Below are positions 46,126 to 57,540 of a DNA stretch of 64,000 nucleotides, in pieces. The position numbers were made by a program, and so were the translations under genes. Under the pieces are notes generated by a model. That model did no database searches and was not told where the DNA came from. It saw only the letters and a program-made list of their open reading frames with translations. How positions within the stretch are numbered: the first letter of the stretch is position 1; every line of letters starts with the position of its first letter. Origin of the DNA: Lithospermum erythrorhizon (Eukaryota; Streptophyta; Magnoliopsida; Boraginales; Boraginaceae); contig JADFUC010000256.1 of NCBI GenBank assembly GCA_019722365.1, positions 1 to 64,000 on the forward strand, given 5' to 3'.

Positions 46126-48735
46126 GCGATTGCGCCTTGAGCTATATTTTTTTTTCAACCAAAGACACCAGTAGCGGCTTGACTCTCCAAGGAAAATAAG
46201 TCGGCGTACGGCCTGCTTGAAGATACCCAAGTAATGTCCCGAAACCTAAGCTACGATAACAAAATTATAACGCCCAGTCGGCATACAGTGAAATCATTAT
46301 AATCCGAGCTTACAAAAGTCACTAATTCGATGGGCGACTCGGTTTAAGCGCCTTTCGTTTCATCCAAAAATTTTGATTTAGATTAAGATTCTCAAAATAA
46401 AAAGTTTTAAAATTTACAATCCATCGGGGTGATATCTAACCAACACGTTGCAAATATATACAGCAGAATCCCAAATAAGCGGTAATGTAGGCAGAAATTT
46501 CAAGCGAGAGTAAATAACATCTACGAATACAAAAACAATTAAATGAGGCTAAAGTTTAGAAAATAAAGTACAAGCAATCAAAAGCGATTGACAACAGCAT
46601 CAAAATGAAATTTGCATGAGGATCCTCGGCATGATCTTTCGCTTTAGCCACTCGGATCGAACTCTGACCTCATTTCAGTAGCATGCAATGGAAGCTGGCA
46701 CCCAAATGAAATGCCGCCAAGCGACAAGGGGTGTAAGGCAGCTTGGTAGAAAGCTTGCCACGAGGAGGTGAACTTACCATACGGAGCAGAGACAAACAAT
46801 ATTATAATAGTCAAATATGAATAAAATACATATATATCGGGACTACCTAATAAGGTCGTCTGATAAGATTCCAAAGGGTCTCGGGCATAACATGTTAACA
46901 TATAATAGAAGGTGATAAGGCACCTGATCGCGAGGAATGAAATCCAGGGGCTTCAGCAAACGACTATAACTCTAGTCGTCGCCCATCTACCGTATCTCCC
47001 GCAAGTATACCCACGACCTACAGTAATGCGTATACTTTCGATCCGTCTACACTGAGAATGGATCGACCATTAAAAACGCTTTATGCAGTATAAGGCCAAA
47101 CGCTTATACGTAGTATAAAGGCCACGCCCGACAATACACACAACAAAGTGATCATAGGGCACCATCACTTTCACTTATGCGAATTAAGGCCAACGCGCAT
47201 TATCCAGTAGTATAAGGCCACACCGACAATGCACACGGCCAGTGATCAAAAAGAGAGTCATACGCTCTTATAGTAGTATAAGGCAATAGCGTCACATATC
47301 ACGCAGGAAGGAGAGTCACTAACCCATAATCATCTCGACTTTAGGATCATATCCTAATACTCAAAATCGCTGAAGTCACTTGGCACTTAGCTCCCGGCTT
47401 GACGTCTCTCGATAACCAGCTACTACTGCTCCCAAGCAATACAAAACACCGCACGGCGTCTCGAGAGTAAGCAAATCAATGCGGCGACCGCCGACAAGGC
47501 CGCGAAATACAAAGTAGAAGGCCACAGTAGAAATATAAGTTGAGAGTCCAAGCTGTACTTACCTCGAGCCAATGCTTGGCCTTGAGAAAAATACGATCAC
47601 ATAAATATATCATAAGAACAAATGAATCACATATATTCGTACAACGATCACGCGTAGCAAAACATCCTCCACGTAATCATACGCGATCACGTGTATCCAT
47701 AGCGATTTAAAGTAAGTATGTAAGTAACTGCATTGAGATAGAAATCTTTGCCTCTGTAGCTACCACCAAACCTTACATGAAACACATCCGCAGTAGCGCC
47801 CTTTTCCCGCGATCGACACCTAACAAAAACACTTACAAAGTATAATCAAACCTACTACTATACTTGCGTGCAGAAGATATACAACAAATCTTATTGGAAC
47901 AATTTCTACTTGGTCTATAATGTGGATAAAACAACGAAATAATAACTTGACAGCGACAGTCGGTTTCTAGCTAGAATTCGACTTATTACTTTAACATTTC
48001 ATTATCAACATAAGTCATTAGTCAACCTGAGTCCATAATTAACAACTATGCTCCAAATATCAATTACAACTCGATTTATAAATCACACTTTTGACTACCC
48101 GCTTTAAATAAATTTTAAATTACCGTTATAACTTTATAATAACTTCTGATAAGATCGATATAACCCCTCCACACATTTAAAGTCTTATAAAAATATAAAC
48201 CATAAAAAGTCAGCAAAGCCTAGAAAGTCAACCACTCTCTAACATCCTCAAACAACCATCTAAATCATGAATTAATCACTTATATACATCATAGAACCCA
48301 TAACAAACTTAAGAATCATCATAAAATTTAAGTTGTAAAAGTCAACAAAAAGTCAAAACATTAAAAATGAACTCAACTCGAACTTCTTACACACCAAGGA
48401 ATTTGTAGGGAAAGATGTTGGGAAGCTTATAATAATCAACTTGAGGATCTTTATTAGCAACAAAGTGAAGAAATGGAAGAAAAATTTTGTTGTTTGGTGC
48501 TTTCACTTGAGGGGTCTCGACGAAGCTCGTAGGAAGGAGGGAGAAGATCTTTTCAATTTTTGTGTTTTGTGATAAGGATGAGAGATTTGGTTACTTAACT
48601 CTTAAGTCATAGAAGCCGCACAGGAGTTTGTGCCCAATCAAGTGAATCGAGTTATCAAATGACACTTGATCTAGCCAACTTCGAATTATCCCATTTACTA
48701 CTACTAAATTATAAATGTAATTCGGCTCAAATAAA
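46126..48735 (-). repeat. Gypsy-2 LTR B (5' LTR), family II
   Basis: Same landmarks as LTR A: caaccaaagacac near 46160, 'agtataaggcca' words at about 47085-47290, gctagaattc near 47970, 'gaatttgtagggaaagatgt' near 48398. The right end breaks at about 48735, some 50 bases short of the end of LTR A, where E1-type LTR sequence begins. Confidence 0.8.
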
Positions 48736-48744
48736 AGAGAACAA

Positions 48745-49400
48745 ATAGAATATCGATTGAACAAATAGAATCAATTAAATAGTTATTTAATTGGTTCGAG
48801 GTAATTTATTGTTATCGATAACTTGAAAGATTATTGATATTTGACTCGTACTATTTAATTAGTAATTAAATAGTTCAACTTCATTCTTGACTTCATTTAG
48901 TGTCTTAGCGAACTAATAGGATTGAGTCAACTAATACTTAGCGGGTTGCTTGCCGGGTTTGTTTAACTTTATTACATATAGAAGTAGGCTTTAGGGTTTT
49001 TCATGAAAATATAAGTGAAAAATCTTTTAAATCAAAAACCTAAATAACGCTTCCCACCCCACTTTGGCGAAAATTATCCCCAAGATTGGGGTTTTTGGTT
49101 TTTGTTGACCTTGTTTACTAGCATAAATCGGTTTGATTCAACTTTATCCACGGTGTGTGGATCGACTAGAGATATCATACGATTGATATTAAAACAAGGA
49201 GGCGGGGGAAAGAGTAATTCACGTTAAATTTGAAGCGTGTGTGGGTGAGGTGGAATTCTCATTTGCAATGTAGTATTACGTTGTTTGCTTACATATTGTA
49301 ATTATGTATTTTTGAATAATGTAGTAAAAGCACTTTAAGATCCACCCAGATCATGAATTTGTATTTATCTTCAAATATATCGTAGAATTTTAAAATCGGG
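48745..49400 (+). repeat. E2: 5'-truncated copy of LTR E1
   Basis: Matches the last 640 bases of E1 from 'tagaatatcgattgaacaaa' on, including ctagagatatcatacgattg near 49164 and the end near 49395. The first 370 bases of the LTR are absent. The following gtgatgtacgc could be a further decayed primer site. Nothing recognisable follows to about 49750. Confidence 0.7.
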
Positions 49401-49799
49401 GTGATGTACGCTTTATATGCATAACTTGAACAAAAATCCAAATATACACATAAGCGATATCGGCTTTAAATTATATATTTTAGATCTAAATTCTAGAATG
49501 AAGACTGATTGAGGGAAGTTCTTGAATATTACAACTAATAGACTCAATAGATTAGAAATTTTGAACTAATAATTTCACATTTGGATGCAGATTACACTTT
49601 TTATAAAGATGTCAGAATTGACTTTGAGGCCGCTTTTGTATCTTAGAACGAGTCTTACAGTTGAGTTATGGCTCGTTGCAGGAGCACCGCTATTCTATTT
49701 TATGCGATGTGAGGGAAATTGTGGATAATTTGTTTGTAATGGAATTATTAACCATATGGGCGGCCATGGAATTGTTCAAACGGAAGGTCTAGGCGATAC

Positions 49800-50070
49800 A
49801 AATATAATGACAAGGTTAGTCCCTTACCGATTGCTCCAAGAATAGTAGAAGAGAATAGAAGATTGGAGAAGGGGAGATAGACTTGGGGAAGAGATTGAGA
49901 TAGAGGGAGATTAAAGAAAGAGATTAGAGTGAAGATAAAACTTAAAAAGACAACTCTATTGTTTACAATATATAGAGTTAAACCACTAACTATCACTTGA
50001 AAAGCTATAATATGATTAAACTACTAATTAAACTCCTAATATTACAATGTAATATAATTGGGACATTACA
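49800..50070 (-). repeat. Possible short copia-type LTR, reverse strand
   Basis: Read on the reverse strand, it starts TGTAATGTCCC at 50070, has a TATA-like element (tctatatattgt, near 49980) and then a T/C-rich tract as in 5' ends of short copia LTRs. The left end is not defined and there is no second copy, so it may be a solo LTR. Confidence 0.4.
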
Positions 50071-51209
50071 GTTCATTATCTTGTGACCGTGCAATCATTA
50101 AGGATGTTTTTATTTTGATTTTTTGTATGAAGCTCCTCTTAGGTTGAAAACCAAATAAATTGTATTATTGTTCCAAGCTCGTAGGTTATTGAATTTTTTT
50201 CAATCACCTGTTGAAACTTTGCCAAAAAAATCACTTAAAACCAACTACTTCCATTCACTTGATGTTTGTCCATACGAAATAGATCTCCAACAGATTTGAA
50301 GCCACCAGAAAAAATATCTTGACAATTGTTTGGTTCAAATGCTTCGTATCACAAACTAGAATTTAATTTTAGGATGAAGTTGATAAAAGAATTTGTTTGA
50401 TGATGGAAGTTAGAAAATTTTGAAGATAGACTAATTTCATGAAAGGCTTCTGGTAAATAAGATATGTAAACCCAGACAACCAAGTCGGACAATTTAGACT
50501 CCATATTTTATTTTTAGTTTGTGTCCAATATATAATATGATTAGTGCTCGTAACAAGTCGAGTAAATCTTTATTCGCTCAACCATCCGTCCAATATTAAC
50601 ATTTGTTTTCCAAATGTACTCTTATATGTTTTATTTATCTTAAAGATAAGATTCTTTTTATTTTTTATTAATGCATCTAAGATGGGTGAGTCGGGTATCA
50701 CCCGTCTTGCTATCGTATGACATCTTGTTCATATATGCTTTTCGTATAACAATTAAACAAATATCTTACAATTATAATCTTTTTTGCAACTTTTAAGGAT
50801 TTTAGATTTGTTTTTTGACTAAGGTGACGGAATGTATGATTGCTTGTTACCAGTGTCCGGCATTCATATCCATATTCTTATTAAAACCTATTTAGGCCTC
50901 GTAACCCAAAACTATATTTGGGCGACAGGCCGTTTTTCACTAGTATACTTCATAATTGTCGTAAATCCCAATTTTTAATTAACATTATTTGTTTATTTCC
51001 AGTAAATGGTACAAGTTTAATAATTCAAAGGTATGCAAAAAACAAATTTTTGATCTGCATTAATTAGTTGAATTGAATGACACAATTATTTTTGCTCACT
51101 TTTGCACCAAAGGCATGAAGCAATAGTTCGTTCGTTTATCCCCAGATGCATGTACAACTTTCATGATTAAATTCACAAGAAAGCATGTCAAATAAATATA
51201 TAAATATAT
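50071..51209. other. AT-rich spacer, no gene
   Basis: No protein-like reading. One hairpin (50679-50708) with 11-base arms, one mismatch and an 8-base loop. Confidence 0.5.
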
Positions 51210-51879
51210 GTTGGATTTAATGAATGTTTAATTACTTTAAATTAATAAAATTTATTTCTATGGATTTATTCATTTAATTAATTCACAACCGATCACACGA
51301 TGACACATGTTGATTAGGGTTCAAGTGAGCTTCCAAATTAATGCAACAAGGAAATATCGGGGTCAATAAATTAATTAATTTTGACCTAAAAAATGCCACA
51401 ATAGGCGCCCAATTCCATTTCTTGGAGAACAATTGGTGTAAAATATCTGACAGTCCATATTACGCCTCAAGATCAACTGTTGGGATCGAAATCAACCAAT
51501 CAGAAGCAAGCCCAAAATATTATAAATATCCCCCCTATATTTTCGAAAATCATAAGCAAAGTGGTGGAGAAAAAGTCAAGACAAAAAAGTGAAAAAGCTG
51601 CATAAAGCACTGAAGAAGAAGATCATCAAAAGCACCTCCAAGTTTGAAGATTCAAAGGGAATGCAATCCCCAAGTTTGAAGATTTAAAGGAAGGAAGGCA
51701 CTTGAAGCACTTGAAGACCCTAGAGGAGCTAAGCTGCCCATCCAACATCCAAATCAAGCTGTAGGAAACGCGCTGCTAAAGAAACTGCAACAAATCAAAT
51801 TGAGGGAAGGATCAAGCTGTTGAAGCCCATACTCTCATCCCCACATAGGGGCCTGGAACATACCAGCAGGAGGGAAGAC
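51210..51879 (+). repeat. LTR G/F, 5' part (family IV)
   Basis: Starts TGTTGGATTTAATGAATG, style of Tat-clade LTRs. Promoter signals are clear: CCAAT at 51496-51500 and TATAAATA at 51521-51528. After about 51592 it becomes A/G-rich with repeated 'caagtttgaagatt' words. It is interrupted at 51880 by copia-type LTR E3. Confidence 0.55.
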
Positions 51880-52410
51880 TGTTGGAAATCAGAGTATTTT
51901 GATTTCTATAATTATGTCCGTTGCGACAATTGTTGTAACAATTCATTTACTAATTTTAGTTAAATGAGATTACTCAAACTAAGTGTTCAATAAATAGTAA
52001 TTGTAAATTACTAAAATGGAACTCACGATAATATCAGGGGTTATGCCAGATTGACATAATCGATATAATAATCATAATGGTCAATTATATTATTATACGA
52101 CTAATATTATCTGAGCCCAGAAGGTCACACACATACAATGACGTTGAGTCATATTCCATGTATGGAATTAAATCGTGATTGTTAAATTGGGAGTTGATTA
52201 AAATCAACGAGATACCCAATCGAGAGTTTTACATTGATAATGTAAAATACAAATTGGACAAAACCGAATCAATTAACTTGCTAGTTCAATTGACGGTTTA
52301 ACGAGGGAAGCTCATTAGTAACTTGTTAAGTTACTTACTCGTTTAGTAATAAGTTAGTTAACGGCTTAACGGGTTAGCTTATTTTTCAAATGAGGCAAAT
52401 CTAGTAATAA
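51880..52410 (+). repeat. E3: copia-type LTR fragment inside LTR G/F
   Basis: Starts TGTTGGAAATCAGAG. Its second half (from the 'ggtcacacacatacaatgacg' block, about 52123) matches 60810-61045. It lacks the 3' half seen in E4. 'gaagac' stands just left of the start and again at 52440, a possible target duplication. A 27-bp perfect repeat (51728-51754 and 52411-52437) brackets it. Confidence 0.6.
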
Positions 52411-53032
52411 GCTAAGCTGCCCATCCAACATCCAAATGAGAAGACTCAAATCAAGCTGCAGGAGACAGGCCCTCTACTCTACATGACTACATCCAGCATT
52501 AGGCACAAGGAAGTTGCTAAGACCCCTGCTCGTGAAGGAACCCAGCCCTGAAGCTACAAGGTTCATCAAGTTTAGTAATACGCTGCTAAGGCTCCTGAAC
52601 TAGTCCAGCCATACGGAGACAAGTTGCTCAAGCATCCCGGCGAAGACACATATCCAAGTCACCATACATCAAAGCCCCACCAGCAAATCAAATCAAAGAG
52701 GGTCAAGCATCCAACCAGCCCACATATTAAAGAGGGTCAAACATCCAACCAGTCCACATATCAAAGAGGGTCACCACCTGACCTACATATCAAGGAAGGG
52801 TCAAACAGCCATCAGCCAGCCCATATATCAAATGAGGGTCCTCAGTCCCACCATTCAACCCATATCTCAAGGATCAAAGTCCAAGACCAAAGATCAAGTC
52901 CACACAACCCCACTGGATCAAGGATGCTTAAGCACCCCGGTTCGGACCACATCCAAAGTCAAAGACCAAGACCTCGTCCTAGACCCCTCTAGGACACATA
53001 TCCAAATGAAGACCGAAGCTCAAATCGAGTCC
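52411..53032 (+). repeat. LTR G/F, 3' part with minisatellite
   Basis: Matches 61560-62200. Includes a run of 'cacatatcaaagagggtca'-type units at about 52680-52850 with a period of about 25-35 bases. The 122-codon frame across it (52624-52992) is repeat translation, His/Ser/Pro-rich, not a gene. Cut at 53032 by LTR C. Confidence 0.65.
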
Positions 53033-53423
53033 ATATCAAGTCAACCAACTCCATATATATATGCAACATATCCCAAAAAGAAAGTAATGCCGGAAAGCCT
53101 ACAACTGAGAATAAATGACTGCATTACCAAATAACTGCCGACAAGGCTAAAGTTTAAAAATAAGTACAACAATCAAAACAGTTGAAGACACATCAAAATC
53201 AGACTGTGAGGATCCTCAGCCACCCGGTGCTCACCTAGCCACTCGGAACAACTATCCAACAGTCTCTGGGCTCAACTAGCCACCTGTCAACCTGGCACAA
53301 ATGAAATGCGAAATAGCTTAAAAGCGTAAGCCTACTTGCTTAGTGAACACTTAACACAAGGGTGAACTTACCATGCTTGAAACGAGACAAACAATATTAT
53401 AATAGCCCAACATGAGTAAATTA

Positions 53424-53424
53424 C

Positions 53425-53455
<31 letters not shown>

Positions 53456-53457
53456 GT

Positions 53458-53488
<31 letters not shown>

Positions 53489-53490
53489 AT
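53424..53490. repeat. TA then TG microsatellite
   Basis: AT dinucleotides in two runs split by a gtt, ending in gtgtgtgtgt. Absent at this point in LTRs A and B, which have a short 'acatatatat' instead. Confidence 0.9.
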
Positions 53491-53719
53491 ATCCGTGACA
53501 ACCTAATAAATTCATACAATAAGATTTCAAAGAAGCGTCTGTGCATAACATGTCAAGATATAATAGAAGGTCTCAATATAATAATAAACATCTGTAATAA
53601 AAATCATGAGACTCATCAACGACTATAACTCTAGTCATCACCTTCTATCTCATATTCCACAAATATACCAATTTAACGCGATATAATTAACTGCCTACCA
53701 GAGGGAATAGATAAATCGT

Positions 53720-53945
53720 CAATAATCACTGCACTTATACCGTAGTATAAGGCCAACATCAACAATGCCCATAGCAAAGTGACAATAGATCTCCCACTGC
53801 ACATATACCGAAGTATAAGGCCAACATCAACAATGCACACAGCAAAGTGACAACACTGCACATATACCGAAGTATAAGGCCAACATCAACAATGCACACA
53901 TAGCAAAGTGACAATAGATTCCACCATTGGCTATACCGAAGTGAG
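53720..53945. repeat. Tandem array in LTR C (unit about 60-80 bp)
   Basis: Units contain ataccgaagtataaggccaa, then catcaacaatgcacac and agcaaagtgacaa. Four units, the first three nearly identical in that core. LTRs A and B have two to four diverged units. Translated frames here (such as LMLALYFGICAV repeats) are artefacts. Confidence 0.85.
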
Positions 53946-55249
53946 CACAATCGCGTCTCATATCCCACAAGGAAGGAGAGTCACCTAACCCCTGATCATC
54001 CCAACATGTGGTCAAACTCCTACACTCAAGTCACCCTCAAAGTCATAGATAACTCTAACCAACACCTCTCTGACAACTCTACCTACTCTACCCCTCAAAC
54101 AATATCCAAGCACACGCCTAAAACATCTCACAATCATAATCAAACACAACCGCCAACAAGGCCAAAACATACCAAAAGTGCCGACAAGGCCACAGACTAC
54201 AACAAAGGCCGAGATAAGGCCATAGAAATGTAAATATAAGTTGGGAGTTCGCTTATTACTTACCTCAAGCCAGTTCAACGCTATAGAATATAATCACATA
54301 CTATATCATGGCTCACACAAATGAATTCATACATAATCATACAACAATTACATGTATATCACTCTCATAATCATAATATAATAGTATGTACATCATTCTC
54401 ACATAATCATAATACAATAACATGTCTACACAATTTAAAGTAAGTACGTAGAACACCCGTGAGATAAGTACCTCACCGCTAGCTACTACAAAAACCTTCG
54501 CGAACACACTCACGGCACCCGGCCTTTCCATTTATCAACACTACTAACAAAAACACCTGCAGTGCAATATCAAGACCTACTACAAAAACTCGCGTTTCTA
54601 GAAGACACGCTTACCAACACTTAGTGGAACTATTTCTAAACGGTCTAAAAATGACGGATAAACAATCAATTAATAATCCCGCCGGACACAACCCAACGAT
54701 CTCCCCGCTAGAATTTCACCTTATTATTTTAACATTTCCAGCTAACTATAAGTCATTCTAATTAACCCCGAAGTCCATAATTAACAACCCATATACTCCA
54801 AAATATCGATTATAGCCCAACTTACACCCGTGACTTTTTCAACTTAACTCCTTTTAGTCAATTTTAAATCACCAATTTAACATCACAACAACTACAATAA
54901 GGTCCCAATTAAAACTCCCTACACATTTAAAGTCTTATAAAATATCCACCCAAAATCAATCAAACTTAGAAAAAGTCAATCTCTAATTCATAACATTCTC
55001 AAACGAATTCTCTTAAGTCACTTAATTCATCACTTATATACGCCATAGAACCTATAACAAACTAAGATTCAACATAAAATTGAATTATAAAAGTCAACCA
55101 AAAGTCAACCAAGAAAAATTAACTAAAAACTCTATTTTCTTACTTCAAAATTGAAATAACCCATTCCCTACCAATATTATGCTGATAGTATATGCTTCTG
55201 GTGAATTATTTTAGGTGAAATTAAAATTTCTAAGTTGAGTAGTGGAGAA

Positions 55250-57540
55250 TTCAACAAATCGGTCGGTTGATGGTATATTTCGTTTGTAGGGACCCGATTC
55301 GGAGATAGTATAAATGATTTTCTCGAATAAAATCGATGTAATGAGACTAGTAGTTTATGTCATGGAAAACTTTATATTTGGAATCACCATTGATATTTAA
55401 GTACGGAAAGTGGAGAAATAAAACCGCAAACTAAACGGGCCTTACGCCATCCTAAGAATCCCGCCAACCCTACTAACACTTCATCCTCATCCACAAAAAC
55501 TCATCTCCTCTTTCCCTCTATATGGCCGAATGGTGCTCTCCCCCTCCCCCCTTTGAAAATGTTCTTCCATTTCTTCCAATTCTTTGTGGCTCAGACAATA
55601 AAAAGCGATTCATCTTCCCTCATCCTCCTCTACGAAACAAGGTAAGAAAGCTTGAATCTTTTGGGATATTTCATGAGTTTTGAAATGTTTGACTTTGGTT
55701 GACTTTTTGAGAATTGAGTTTTTAAAGGTTGAGATGTTATAGAAGTATTCTCTAGGCTTGTATTAAGTGATTGGAGGTAATTATAATCGATTTTTGGGGT
55801 TGAATTGTGTTGATCGTTAGTTGACTTTTAGGTTGACTTCTTCCAAATTTCTTTAAATTGTATAATGTTATGGGACTTTTAATATAGTTGTTTAGAGTAT
55901 AATTTGATGTTTTCGAGTTTGATTGGTGGAGAATATTGTTGAGTTAGGTTATTCCCAAGTTGAGTAGTAATTGACTTTTGAACCGAAGGCTGATTATAAA
56001 TGGGTTAATTAGTTGGCGATCATCAAGTTGGATTGATTGGAATGTGACTAACGTGTTAATGTTGGGATAATAAAGTGATGACCGAATACGGTGGAGTTAA
56101 GTGAAGTCGGTAAATTGAATGTAGTTAAGTTGGAATTTTTGTAGCGTATACTAATTCTTGGGGATAGCATGACAAATAATAAAAGGTTAAATTGAGTTTA
56201 GACACGGTATAATACTCAGTGGTTTAAATAGATGTTAAGAGAGATTATTCTAATGGAATGTGTTATAATTTTATAACTTCTTGAATAGAGTTGAGGCTGG
56301 ACCTAGCACGAGGACCGCCTAGAGTTAGCATTACCGTTTGGGCTCAGCCGAGTACAAATCTCACGATGGGGACCTTTCATATATAATATGTTATATATTT
56401 TGCATGTGTTGTCTTGGGACTATTCTGATATGTGTATTGTGTGACTATGATTGATATTATGTGGAAATTGTGATTTATGATTCATGTTATGAAATAATTG
56501 AGATTTTGATTGATATTATGAGATAATTATGATTATGAGTTATATTATGAGATAATTGAGATTATGATTCATATCATGAGATATTAGTGATTATGATTTA
56601 TATCATGGGATAGTTGTGAATATGATTCATGCTATGAGATTGTGGGTATGCCACGTGTGCTGTGTGTACTTGTGTGGTGTGTGTGGCTGTGTGCAGATGT
56701 GTTTTGATTGCTTTGTGTGTTATTTCATGAGCGCGCACTCGACCGGGATGTTTGGTACGGCATATCAGGAGTGGGTACCTGGATTCGAGGTTTGTGCATA
56801 TGGCCATCAGGTGTAGCTCGGTCGAGGATGGAGGTGGAGGCCTCATCTGACATTTGAGGTGGATTCTATGTGTATTATTTGAGGCGGATTCTCATTTGAT
56901 GACTTTGATTATCTCTGTGTCAGATAGTTTTCTTAAATGTATATATGCATTATTTATGATTATAAGCTCATGTGTATAGTATTATGTAACATCGTATAAG
57001 AGGATTCTATGTGAGTTGTGGACAGTTATTCATTGTGTGGCCTGGTTAATGTATATGCATATGTTATATATATATAAGTATGAATATATGTGATGGGATC
57101 AAGTCTGTGGTATTTGTATTCACTCAGCTTAATAGCTGACTCCCTATTCTCTATGGGCGGGCGTTTTATGCCTAGGTTTCGGGTTTACTGATAGGCTGTG
57201 GATTGAAGATTGTAGGTGAGGACGACGGTGGCATAGAAGATCCTCAAATTTTTCCTCTTGTTAGGTTTTCAGCATTCAAACTTGTATATATCGGGAGAGG
57301 TCGTAATATGTTGTATTTGTGGAGATTATGTGCGACAGATGGTTGTATTTTTCAAAGTTGATGTAAGCTTCTTGTTGGTGATAATGCTCTTGTGTGATGT
57401 AATAGTTCACCATTTATGGACAAAAGTGTATTTTTATTATTAATGTTAAATGAAGTCTTTTATGTTGTCATCCATCGACCGGTGACTCGTGTGGCTGTGT
57501 CGTTGATGACCTTAACTGTGGCGGCCTAGCTTTCGGGCCA
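55250..57540 (+). repeat. LTR D (family I), 5' LTR
   Basis: Second copy of the LTR at 3709-6056; landmarks near 55290-55380 and 57120-57180. It ends at cggcctagctttcgggcca, then ggtggtgtccccg, close to a tggtatcagag primer site. A tandem array of about 38-bp units (atgagataattgtgattatg) runs from about 56450 to 56640. Confidence 0.7.

Larger units (their letters stand above)
38758..48735 (-). mobile_element. Gypsy-2: reverse-strand Ty3/gypsy chromovirus with both LTRs
   Basis: About 10 kb. LTR A (38758-41436, 3' on the reverse strand) and LTR B (46126-48735, 5') match along their length and enclose 4.7 kb of internal DNA with gag, RT, RNase H, integrase and a chromodomain-type tail on the reverse strand. 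The internal start beside LTR B reads, on the reverse strand, tatagctcaagg, a degraded tatcagagc-type primer site. Beside LTR A, reverse-strand attaaagagggtgat precedes TGTAATAACC as polypurine tract. The element lies between copia-2 and an LTR piece of E1 type. Confidence 0.85.
53033..55145 (-). repeat. LTR C, first part (family II)
   Basis: Third copy of the gypsy-2 LTR, lacking its leftmost 300 bases. Landmarks: gaggatcctcagccacccgg near 53207, ccgctagaatttcacctta near 54705. It breaks at about 55145 and resumes at 60431, interrupted by element D. Contains a TA/TG microsatellite and a tandem array (separate entries). Confidence 0.75.

Noticed and set aside
49748..49996. 82-codon reverse frame, hydrophobic
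   Set aside because: Falls in the T/C-rich part of a possible copia LTR; composition explains the Leu/Phe/Ser content.
52624..52992. 122-codon frame with repeated HIKEG-type words
   Set aside because: Translation of the minisatellite in LTR F; the second copy at 61711-61929 closes early.
53720..53945. CRISPR-like regular repeats
   Set aside because: Tandem units without unique spacers, inside a plant LTR.
53673..54015. Overlapping reverse frames with repeated LMLALYFGICAV
   Set aside because: Translation of the tandem array in LTR C, not a membrane protein.
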